The translations under genes and the position numbers were made by a program. DNA of 6,748 bases, taken from assembly GCA_016932075.1 (NCBI GenBank), contig JAFGDP010000093.1, forward strand, positions 1-6,748, read 5' to 3'. The notes below the pieces were generated by a model, which searched no databases, was not told where the DNA came from, and saw only the letters and a program-made list of their open reading frames with translations. This document shows positions 1 through 6,748 of the stretch, in pieces. The DNA comes from Chitinispirillaceae bacterium. GTDB taxonomy: Bacteria; Fibrobacterota; Chitinivibrionia; Chitinivibrionales; Chitinispirillaceae. Numbering within the stretch: the first letter of the stretch is position 1; every line of letters starts with the position of its first letter.

Positions 1-1210
1 ACGAATTTATGGCCGGCGATGATTTTTACCGTAGGCTCATTCATTTTGGTAAGTGACTGTCCTGCCGGGAAATACGTTCGCCAGTTTCCTGTAGGACCGC
101 TTAATGGCAGGCTGTCTGCCAGGCAGGCAAAGATCAATTGGCTTGTCTGGGGAATGGTACCGCTGCCGCCGCTGCTGCTGAATCGTACTGAAATTCTGTG
201 GTTTTCATTTACATTGGTGAATGTATAGGCAGTAACGGCGCCCACGCTGGTCCCATCCACGGCGACACTTGCCACGGAATATCCGGAAAGCGGGGTAATG
301 GTGAACGTCTGACTCCCGTTCGCCCATAAACTTGCGGACGTCGGACTTATTGTGCCGCCGAAACCCACATCCATGTTTATGGTATACGGCGGCAGCGCAG
401 GGCTTATATCCGAATTGACATACTGGTTTATCAATGCCTCGTAGTTGGGGTCTATCCCGCCGAATGCCTTGAAGTTGAAAATGCCCGCCCTTTTCCCGAT
501 GTTCTTGACCTCTTCCATATTGGTTATGGTGATTCTGAAGTACCTGGCATTCACGTCCCTTGAATCAACCATCGGGCAGCCGGGCTTCTGGTTGCTGCGT
601 TTGTCGGAATAGATCTGCCAGTTTGTATTGTCAGTAGAGGACTGAATCAGATACTGATAAACATAGGTCGGATACTCGAACTGCAGGTGCGTCCTCTTTA
701 CATTCTGCACACTGCCCAGATCGATTTTCACCCACTGGTCCATGGATTCGTCTATGGCTCTCCACAGCGTTGCGTTGTTATCATCGGTTACGTACCGCGG
801 ATAGTACGTACCCTCGGTGGATGATGCTGTAACCGCTGCACCACGCGCAAGGTTGGAATAGGTATTCTGATTGGTCCCTATATAGCCAACTCCCTGATGC
901 GTCGGCGTGACCCTGTTTATCTGGTCTCCGGATGTAAAGGTCATGGGATCCAGACATGTCTGCCGGGTCAAACCGCCGCTCGTCAGCCATATGTCGTGCC
1001 GGTGGTAGCATATGTAATAGTTCGAACCGACCTGCAATACCGAATGGTGCCCTGGGCCGTCGACTTTATTTGCCGTGTTGGTGGAAAGGACAGGATTGTT
1101 CTGTCCATATACCCATGCAGAAGTATCGGTAGGGCCAACGGTGTTGATGGAGTATTGAACATTATATGATGAACTGGCGCAATCGCCGTTGGAATACATC
1201 AAGTAATATT
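1..1210 (-). repeat. Long imperfect direct repeat, GH43 copy 1
   Basis: This stretch aligns column by column with 5454-6663 at a constant offset of 5453 bases and no net gap. In the first 60 columns I count 14 differences. It covers the end of the propeller, the F5/8C module, the InlB-like repeat and the LamG start. The repeat probably continues beyond the left edge. Confidence 0.9.
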
Positions 1211-1859
1211 TCCCGTTCCTTTTAAGCATATACGGAGCTTCCATTATTCCCTGCAGCCGGCGATACGGTATCCGGCCTTTGTCGGCGAAAGTATACAAGT
1301 TCGAAGCTGTATTGAATTTTACCCAGCCGACCCCCGCGTCATTATTGCCCGCCCAGGTGGTAAAATAGCCATACAGTGAACTCACGCTTGCTACCGTGTC
1401 CTTGAATGTCTGAAAGTCCAGCGTAAGGACCGGGGGAACAAATTGATTCGGAATAAGGGGGCTTACCGGACACTCAGTCCATGGTCCGACAGGAGTATTC
1501 CCTGAATATTCATAGGTCTCCAAGGGAAAATTATAAAACAGATAGTATTTACCACCCATTTCTATACAGTCCGGAGCCCAGTTCTGGGATTTATTGAGCC
1601 AATTCATTTTATAATTGACCCAGTTGACCATGTCCTTGGAAATCCAGACCTGGACCCAGCCATGGCCGGACCCTGTACCATCTGTCGTCGTATACAGGAA
1701 ATAGGTATCCCCGAATTTAGTGAGCGTCGGGTCCGCGAAATAGCCGGGCACAATGGGATTGAAGTTCCCGATGGCGTCCCAGGCGGTATCGGCTTTTGCA
1801 TTTGTTAATAGCAGAAGCGTTGTGGCAACAGACAGCATAACAACTCGAATTTTCTTCAT
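1..1859 (-). CDS. Secreted GH43-family glycoside hydrolase with F5/8C, InlB-like and LamG-like modules (3' part off window)
   Basis: 619 residues are visible; the gene continues past base 1. The start ATG (1857-1859) has AGTGAGG (1865-1871) five bases upstream. Residues 1-23 form a signal peptide (MKK start, hydrophobic core, AKA cleavage site). Residues about 30-330 read as a GH43 five-blade beta-propeller. D43 in YFADPT is the expected catalytic base, and E207 in GIMEAPY is the expected acid. D148 in TLDFQTFKD is the best candidate for the pKa-modulating Asp, although the usual IDP motif is degraded there. WAPD (94-97) and GPGHHS (about 269-274) are further family landmarks. An F5/8 type C (CBM32-like) sugar-binding module follows at about 334-469, then an InlB-like beta repeat at about 491-562 and the start of a LamG-like module. 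By comparison with the paralogue at 4649-6663, about 268 residues lie off window, giving a total near 887. GH43 enzymes are mainly alpha-L-arabinofuranosidases and beta-xylosidases; the exact substrate cannot be read from sequence. Family assignment is firm, specificity is not. Confidence 0.9.
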   Translation of the reverse strand, partial: MKKIRVVMLSVATTLLLLTNAKADTAWDAIGNFNPIVPGYFADPTLTKFGDTYFLYTTTDGTGSGHGWVQVWISKDMVNWVNYKMNWLNKSQNWAPDCIEMGGKYYLFYNFPLETYEYSGNTPVGPWTECPVSPLIPNQFVPPVLTLDFQTFKDTVASVSSLYGYFTTWAGNNDAGVGWVKFNTASNLYTFADKGRIPYRRLQGIMEAPYMLKRNGKYYLMYSNGDCASSSYNVQYSINTVGPTDTSAWVYGQNNPVLSTNTANKVDGPGHHSVLQVGSNYYICYHRHDIWLTSGGLTRQTCLDPMTFTSGDQINRVTPTHQGVGYIGTNQNTYSNLARGAAVTASSTEGTYYPRYVTDDNNATLWRAIDESMDQWVKIDLGSVQNVKRTHLQFEYPTYVYQYLIQSSTDNTNWQIYSDKRSNQKPGCPMVDSRDVNARYFRITITNMEEVKNIGKRAGIFNFKAFGGIDPNYEALINQYVNSDISPALPPYTINMDVGFGGTISPTSASLWANGSQTFTITPLSGYSVASVAVDGTSVGAVTAYTFTNVNENHRISVRFSSSGGSGTIPQTSQLIFACLADSLPLSGPTGNWRTYFPAGQSLTKMNEPTVKIIAGHKF

Positions 1860-1864
1860 ACAAA

Positions 1865-1871
1865 CCTCACT
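1865..1871 (-). promoter_or_regulatory. Ribosome binding site of the GH43 gene
   Basis: AGTGAGG on the minus strand lies five bases before the ATG at 1857-1859. It fixes this start, which also gives a complete signal peptide. Confidence 0.6.
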
Positions 1872-1887
1872 GAATGTACAGGTTATA

Positions 1888-1893
1888 ATTATA
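1888..1893 (-). promoter_or_regulatory. Possible -10 box upstream of the GH43 gene
   Basis: A perfect TATAAT is read on the minus strand, and a transcript from it would have a leader of about 20 bases before the ATG. At 17 bases spacing the -35 hexamer would be TGCTTA, a poor match, so this is weak evidence for a separate promoter inside the cluster. The 106-base gap (1860-1965) holds no hairpin followed by a T-run, so readthrough from the GH31 gene is equally possible. Confidence 0.25.
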
Positions 1894-1965
1894 AGACAGG
1901 ATATTGGCTCTAAGCAGATCCCCGGCGGCGACGCCCTTCTCCATAATGCCCTGTTATCCAAGAAG

Positions 1966-4584
1966 TTACGGTAACGCCTTGACTTTAAGGATATACACGC
2001 CGGCCGGCAGGCCGAAGTCCTTGCGAATGTCGAACTTTTGTTTCCGGGTGACAATTTTCTGCAGAAACCGGCCCGAACAATCATACAGCCCGATCTCTTT
2101 TACCTTGCCCGAAAATTCAGCAGAAAGAACGACTTTGGTTTGCGCTGTTTTCATGGTGACCGGACCGGGGTTCATTGCCTTCCGGCTGGAACAGTGGTTG
2201 CATGTACCCGTCACCGGGCAGGCGGTCACCCCGACGCCGGAATAATTCACTATGCAGTCCGGACTCGTGGTTTTTCCCAGGTCAACACCATGGCCGGCGG
2301 TTACGAACACGATGCTGAAGACCTTGTTGGTCTGCATGCCGGAAAAACTTCCGCTACGCGTACCGATGGTAACTTTCCCCGTAGTGTTATTGTAGGTGAT
2401 CGGTATGGTCGCATAGCTCCCGCTTTCGTAGTTGTAATTGTCCCCCTCGTCTTCGTACATGGTAAAGCTGCCGTTCGCGCCCGGATACACGCGCAGTTCG
2501 ATGGAATCGGATCGTTGCGTCGCGTACTGGATTATAGGCCCCATTGGAATGATTGATCCTGCCCTTACGTGCAGCGGTATTTTATCGAGCGTCGCTCCGG
2601 CGGTAATGGTCGTACCTCCGGCAACAGTCGCGCCGGTCCAGAAATCGTACCAGGTCCCGGCAGGCAGATAGGCGGAGCGGGAGGTGGCGCCTGCAGTGGT
2701 GATAGGGCTGACGAGCAGGGCAGGGCCGAACATGAACTGGTTGCCGATGTTATGGACATTGGCGTCGGTCCTGAAATCCATGACCAGATGACGCTGTATC
2801 GTATAGTCATCGTTTGTCACTTTCCAGGCAAGGGAATAGACATAAGGCATGAGCCGGTAGCGCAGCTGGTCGATTTTCAGCAGGTTTGCTTTTGTCGTAG
2901 CGTCCCAGTTGGTGCTGTATAATTCCCGCGAGCCGCCTCCGTGGATGCGGAAAATGGAACAGAATGCGCCGTACTGGAACCAGCGGGTGAAAAGCTCTCT
3001 GTTGGCCGCGGTCGCCCAGTTGAGCGAGTGGCCCCAGTAGCCGCCGATGTCAGTACACCAGTTAGGGTTTCCCGACAAGGAGAAGTGGAGTCCCGCAGGA
3101 ATTGAATTGGCCAGGGCCCCGAAGTTGCAGGAGATGTCGTTATTCCAGGAAATTGCGCCTGTCCTCTGCTGGCCGGCAAATGCTGTTCGGGTAAGCAGGG
3201 CGGCCCGCTTGCCGGTAATATCGGCACGCCAGCGAGTGTAACCTTCGAGCATTACCATGAGTGAATACGTGTTGTAATAGAGGCATCCCTTCCCCATTGC
3301 CGTATTCATGGAGTGCCGGTCGAATTGATCAGGATAAGGGTCCGGTTCCGTGTTATCGCACCACCAGGAATCCCAGCCATGGTTAAGAAGGAGTTGGTCG
3401 CGCATCTGCCTCCAGTAAATAGAACGGCCGTTGGCATGGTACGGATCAAGAAAACGGTGCGTGCCTGCAGAGGTCCAGAGCGCACCGGCGTTAAGAAGTT
3501 CGGTGAAATTGCTGCTTCCCGATTTAAAAACCGGCCATATCGAGATCATTGTTTTTATGTTGGCAGCATGCATCTGGTCGACCATGGACTTCGGATTCGG
3601 CCAGCGGGAAGGATCCATAATATGGGAACCCCACGGGTTTGGTTCCCAGTATCCCCAGTCCTGCACGATGCAATCGACAGGAATATTTCCATTGCGGTAT
3701 CCATCCTTGATGCTGAGATATTCATTCTGGTTCCGGTATTTGTCTTTCGATTGGATTAATCCGTAAAGCCATTTCGGAAGCATCGGCACCCTGCCCGTTA
3801 CGGTACGGAACAACGAAATAACTTGATCGTGTTCCGGGCCGTAAAAAAAGTAATAGTCAATCAAATCACCGCATTCGGAAGTATAGCGATAGCGTGTGTT
3901 GCTTCCTTCTCCTCCGTAAAACCAGCTCCGGGAGTAGTTGTCCCAGAACACGCCATACCCTCGTGTTGAAACGAGCAACGGGATCGAGGTCCAGAAGTAG
4001 TTTATGTATGAATATTTATTATCCATTGTTTGATTGCGGCCCTTATAGTTGACGATGGTCGTACCTTTGCCGCCGTCAATCATGTGCTGCCCCAGACCGT
4101 AGAGCGCTTCGTTCGTCGGTGAATGGTACATCGTATTGCAGGTGTACGTGGAGATTCCTTCCACCGTGACGGCGGTCATGGATTTGTCGTATTCGGAAAG
4201 TACCACGTTGTTGCTCAGGTCGGTGTAGGTGATTGCGGCGGTCGATCTGCTGACTTTTGCCTTGATCCGGTTGGTGAGAAGCGTGATCGTATCGCCGGCT
4301 TCGCTTGTCGTAAACGCCGGGGTGCCAAAGGTCTTGTTGACAGTCAGAGATGTTTTTACCGGAAACGACGACGTCGGCGTATAGGTAACCCGCACGATGT
4401 CGGCCTGGCAGACTTTGATCTTCATTTTTCCGGTATTGCACGTAAATGTCACGCCATCGCTGTCGGTTGTATAGGAAGCAATGCTCAAACCAGAAACAAA
4501 TTGGAAACCGGCAAGAATCAGAATGGGAACAAAAAACGCTCTCATGCCAAGAGATTTGGCAAGCTGCAAAGATCGGTGTATCAT
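1966..4584 (-). CDS. Secreted GH31 glycoside hydrolase, alpha-xylosidase-like, with C-terminal sorting-type tail
   Basis: 872 residues. Residues 1 to about 32-36 form a signal peptide (hydrophobic stretch 15-30). About 37-265 is the N-terminal beta-sandwich, including LYGLGQH (161-167), NYKGRN and YGVFWDNYS. About 266-585 is the (beta/alpha)8 barrel, with IPVDCIVQDWGYW (301-313). The catalytic nucleophile is D410 in WWCDNTEP and the acid/base is D512 in CTDIGGY. R466, the WNND stretch (480-483) and FRIHGGGSRE (545-554, with R546 and H548) match the substrate pocket of the family. About 600-690 is the proximal beta-sandwich and about 690-788 a DUF5110-like domain (YEDEGD at 710-715). WW-D-TEP together with the DUF5110-like end resembles xyloglucan alpha-xylosidases such as Cellvibrio Xyl31A, but the PA14 insert of that enzyme is absent. 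A Cys-rich linker (about 777-800) leads to a short tail with CSGRF and GLPAGVYILKV, resembling a type IX secretion sorting domain that lacks its final strand. Alpha-glucosidase or transglucosidase activity remains possible. GH31 membership is near certain. Confidence 0.95.
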   Translation of the reverse strand: MIHRSLQLAKSLGMRAFFVPILILAGFQFVSGLSIASYTTDSDGVTFTCNTGKMKIKVCQADIVRVTYTPTSSFPVKTSLTVNKTFGTPAFTTSEAGDTITLLTNRIKAKVSRSTAAITYTDLSNNVVLSEYDKSMTAVTVEGISTYTCNTMYHSPTNEALYGLGQHMIDGGKGTTIVNYKGRNQTMDNKYSYINYFWTSIPLLVSTRGYGVFWDNYSRSWFYGGEGSNTRYRYTSECGDLIDYYFFYGPEHDQVISLFRTVTGRVPMLPKWLYGLIQSKDKYRNQNEYLSIKDGYRNGNIPVDCIVQDWGYWEPNPWGSHIMDPSRWPNPKSMVDQMHAANIKTMISIWPVFKSGSSNFTELLNAGALWTSAGTHRFLDPYHANGRSIYWRQMRDQLLLNHGWDSWWCDNTEPDPYPDQFDRHSMNTAMGKGCLYYNTYSLMVMLEGYTRWRADITGKRAALLTRTAFAGQQRTGAISWNNDISCNFGALANSIPAGLHFSLSGNPNWCTDIGGYWGHSLNWATAANRELFTRWFQYGAFCSIFRIHGGGSRELYSTNWDATTKANLLKIDQLRYRLMPYVYSLAWKVTNDDYTIQRHLVMDFRTDANVHNIGNQFMFGPALLVSPITTAGATSRSAYLPAGTWYDFWTGATVAGGTTITAGATLDKIPLHVRAGSIIPMGPIIQYATQRSDSIELRVYPGANGSFTMYEDEGDNYNYESGSYATIPITYNNTTGKVTIGTRSGSFSGMQTNKVFSIVFVTAGHGVDLGKTTSPDCIVNYSGVGVTACPVTGTCNHCSSRKAMNPGPVTMKTAQTKVVLSAEFSGKVKEIGLYDCSGRFLQKIVTRKQKFDIRKDFGLPAGVYILKVKALP

Positions 4585-4591
4585 ACTGGCG

Positions 4592-4598
4592 TCCTTTT
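4592..4598 (-). promoter_or_regulatory. Ribosome binding site deciding the GH31 start
   Basis: AAAAGGA on the minus strand sits seven bases before the ATG at 4582-4584. The alternative Met at residue 14 (4543-4545) is preceded by CTTGCCAAATCTCTTGGC, with no Shine-Dalgarno match. The longer form is therefore preferred, although either start would leave a workable signal peptide. Confidence 0.7.
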
Positions 4599-4648
4599 AG
4601 TTATAAGGTTTTTTGCAGCCTCAACAAATACTGCCGATTCCTTTATCG

Positions 4649-6663
4649 TCACTCAACCGCAACTCTCAACGTCTGCACATGGGCACCGACCTTTGCCCGC
4701 ACCAGATAGACCCCCGGCGCGACCGATGTTCTCGGCAGAACATACGCTGCCGCCCTGTCGCCGCCGAAGGACCGGATAACTCTCCCGGACAATGCGACAA
4801 TGTCGATTCTGTGGTTTACGGCCTTGCTGATGATAAATGCTACGCCGTGCGGCAGGGTTTGCCGGACTATCAAACCTGACGCCCTATTCACGGGTCTGGT
4901 TTCGGGAACTATAGCGGTCACCTCCCCGGTAAGCAACCGGTTCCCGATATTCGCTTCCAGCTGCTGCCGTTCGACGTCGGACAATGCGATCTTGTAAAGG
5001 AAAACATCCCCGATATTGCCGTTGTAGGTCGACCACCCATCCGGATTATTACGCCCCACATTGATAAACCGTTGCCAATCGCCTCCCACACCCGGTACCA
5101 GGGAGGACATAGCGCTTGTGCTCGTAGTGGAAATGATCTGCGTGCCGTTTGCATACACAGAATAATTGCCGTTTGGTTGCACCATCATGCTCAGGATGGT
5201 CACCTGTTTTTCCGGTATGGCATAGGTGCTGGTCTGCGCTGTTCCGTTTCGCCGCGAATACACTTTCCCGGTGTTGTTTATAACGCCAAGTACGAGCCGG
5301 TCGTAAAACACATCGACCACGGAATTCCACGCATCGGCGTTGGAGGTTCGAACAGGCGCAACAACCGCCACAATGCTAGCCCCGGCGCAGGCTATGGCTG
5401 AACTGTAGGATGACCCGAAAACAAAACCGTCAGCCTCGGTAGCATTGTTTTGAACGAACTTTTTACCGGCAATGATTTTCACCGAAGGGTTGTTCATTTT
5501 TGTACATGACTTTCCCGCAGGGAAAAGGGTCGGCCAGTTTGCAATCGCACCGCTTAACGGCAGTGTATCAGCCAGACAGGCGAAGATCAACTGGCTGGTT
5601 TGGGGGATGGAACCGCTTTGTCCTCCGCTTTTAAACCGAACGGTAATGGTATGGTTTTCATTTACATTGCTGAACGTGTAGGTCGTCACCGCGCCCGCGT
5701 CTGCTCCATCAACAATAACACTTGCCACGGAATATCCGGCAAGCGGGGTAATGGTAAAGGTCTGACTGCCGTCCGGCCACAGATTTGCGCTCGCCGGAGT
5801 GATGGAACCGCCAAATCCGAGATTCGCGTTTATGGTGTAGGGTGGCAGCTTGGGATTTATATCCGCATTCACATACTGGTTTATCAGGGTTTCGAAGTTG
5901 GGATCTATTTCACTATACGCCTTGAAGTTGAAAATACCCGCCCGTTTCCCGATATTTTTAACGGGTTCCATATTGGTTATGGTGATTTTAAAGTATCGCG
6001 CACTCACCTCTTTTGAATCCACCATGGGGCAGCCGGGCTTCTGGTTGCCGCGTTTGTCTGAATAGACCTGCCAATTGGAGTTGTCCGAAGAGCACTCGAT
6101 CAGATACTGATACACATAGCTCGGATACTCGAACTGCAGATGGGTCCTCTTTACACTCTGCGCGCTGCCAAGGTCGATTTTGACCCACTGGTCCAGGGTT
6201 TCGTCCGCGGCTCTCCACAGCGTGGCGTTATTATCATCGGTTGCATATTTCGGATAGTAGGTACCCTCGGTGGATGACACGGTAACCGCTGCGCCCCGTG
6301 CCAGATTGGGATAATTATTCTGATTGGCGCCGATATAACCGACACCTTGATGCGACGGTGTGACCTTGTTTATCTGGTCGCTGGCTGTAAAGGTCATCGG
6401 ATCAAGGCAGGTTTGACGGGTCAATCCTCCGCCGGTCAGCCATATATCGTGCCGGTGATAGCATATATAGTAGTTTGTACCGACCTGCAGTACCGAATGG
6501 TGTCCGGGGCCATCGACTTTATTTGATGTATTGGAGGAAAGGATGGGGTTGTTCTGTCCAAATACCCATCCGGTGGCATTGGTCGGGCTTACCGAGTTGA
6601 TGGAGTATTGAACATTATATGATGAATTGGTGCAATCACCATTTGAATACATCAAATAATATT
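4649..6663 (-). pseudogene. 5'-truncated GH43 paralogue: propeller remnant plus F5/8C, InlB-like, LamG-like and sorting tail
   Basis: This frame is open from a TAG at 6668-6670 to the TGA at 4649-4651. The usable starts (TTG 6655, ATG 6652) have no ribosome binding site and encode no signal peptide. The translation aligns from the first homologous codons with residue 218 onward of the GH43 gene at 1-1859, so about 217 N-terminal residues are missing. The signal peptide and the equivalents of D43, D148 and E207 are all lost. Numbering from the TTG, what remains is the last propeller portion (1 to about 110, with GPGHHS at 49-54), an F5/8 type C module (about 115-250), an InlB-like repeat (272-343), a LamG-like module (about 355-576) and a tail with ALSGRV and PGVYLVRAKV (about 600-668) of the type IX sorting kind. 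No internal stop has accumulated over about 2 kb, so the truncation looks recent or artefactual. A catalytically active GH43 product is excluded as the sequence stands. A 64-base gap without a terminator separates it from GH31. Confidence 0.85.
5454..6663 (-). repeat. Long imperfect direct repeat, GH43 copy 2
   Basis: This is the partner of 1-1210 in the same orientation. Similarity stops sharply after TAATATT (6657-6663): copy 1 continues with TCCCGTTCC, and this copy continues with GTAACTATTCAGG. Confidence 0.9.
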
Positions 6664-6748
6664 GTAACTATTCAGGTTCTTTGACATCTATATCTTGTGG
6701 ACTTATTTAGTCCGAGCACAACAGGTTGACAAATGGCACTAGACAAGC
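6664..6748. mobile_element. Unrelated sequence at window end; possible IS66-type insertion sequence terminus
   Basis: GH43 similarity ends at 6663, and the next bases are GTAACTATTCAGG. IS66-family elements characteristically begin with GTAA, so this could be the tip of such an element pointing right. No transposase is visible in the 85 bases, and the matching terminal repeat and target duplication lie off window. If it is an insertion, the 8-base target copy would be ATAATATT (6656-6663). A chimeric assembly join is the main alternative. Confidence 0.35.
6699..6713. repeat. Small inverted repeat (GGACT-TATTT-AGTCC)
   Basis: A perfect 5-base stem encloses a 5-base loop within the non-GH43 sequence. 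A T-run does not follow it on either strand, so it is not a typical terminator. It may be a subterminal structure of a mobile element, but its short stem could be chance. Confidence 0.4.

Noticed and set aside
162..180. Triplet-like run of GCTGCCGCC type
   Set aside because: It encodes a short Ser/Gly linker between the InlB-like and LamG-like modules. The paralogue has a linker of equal length, so there is no sign of repeat expansion.
1965..1975. GTTAC-G-GTAAC palindrome over the GH31 stop codon
   Set aside because: It is too short, has a one-base centre and no following T-run, so it is not a terminator; probably chance.
2038..2556. 172-residue open frame on the plus strand
   Set aside because: It is entirely antisense to the well-supported GH31 C-terminal domains, and its composition looks like a reverse-strand reading of that gene.
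4600..4627. TTGTTG-16-TATAAC promoter-like pair before GH31
   Set aside because: Transcription would begin at about 4593, inside the ribosome binding site (4592-4598), leaving no usable leader. The hexamers are also weak.
4123..4779. 218-residue open frame on the plus strand
   Set aside because: It lies antisense across the start of GH31 and the end of the GH43 paralogue, is rich in Arg and His as shadow frames are, and shows no recognisable domain or ribosome binding site.
4649..6655. Treating the GH43 paralogue as an intact 668-residue gene
   Set aside because: It would start in the middle of a propeller blade, without signal peptide, ribosome binding site or catalytic residues, and a clean homology break lies just upstream.

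Overview
The window is a stretch of polysaccharide-degradation genes. All three coding blocks are on the minus strand, so the biology reads from right to left. In that order they are: a 5'-truncated GH43-family gene (4649-6663), an intact GH31 gene most like secreted alpha-xylosidases (1966-4584), and a second GH43 gene (1859 down to base 1) that runs off the left edge. No RNA genes, CRISPR array or plus-strand gene were found.

Organism: the intact enzymes have signal peptides and are multidomain. Two of the three proteins end within the window, and both ends look like the beta-strand sorting tails (GxY-L-V type) of the type IX secretion system. This points to the Fibrobacteres-Chlorobi-Bacteroidetes superphylum. 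Fibrobacterota/Chitinivibrionia-like plant-biomass degraders are my first guess, but this is an inference from style, not a placement. GC looks close to 50 percent by eye.

Layout: 1-1859 holds a GH43 five-blade propeller, an F5/8 type C (CBM32-like) module, an InlB-like beta repeat and the start of a LamG-like module. 1860-1965 is a 106-base gap with a ribosome binding site and a possible -10 box. 1966-4584 is the GH31 enzyme. 4585-4648 is a 64-base gap with a strong ribosome binding site for GH31. 4649-6663 is a paralogue of the first GH43 gene that lacks its signal peptide and all of its catalytic residues. 6664-6748 is unrelated sequence starting with GTAA, possibly the end of an IS66-type insertion sequence, or else an assembly junction.

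Function: a GH31 alpha-xylosidase-like enzyme beside GH43 enzymes (commonly alpha-L-arabinofuranosidase or beta-xylosidase) fits removal of side chains from arabinoxyloglucan or related hemicellulose outside the cell. The most notable feature is the layout: two long, indel-free GH43 copies in direct orientation flank the GH31 gene, and the upstream copy is broken abruptly at a sharp junction.
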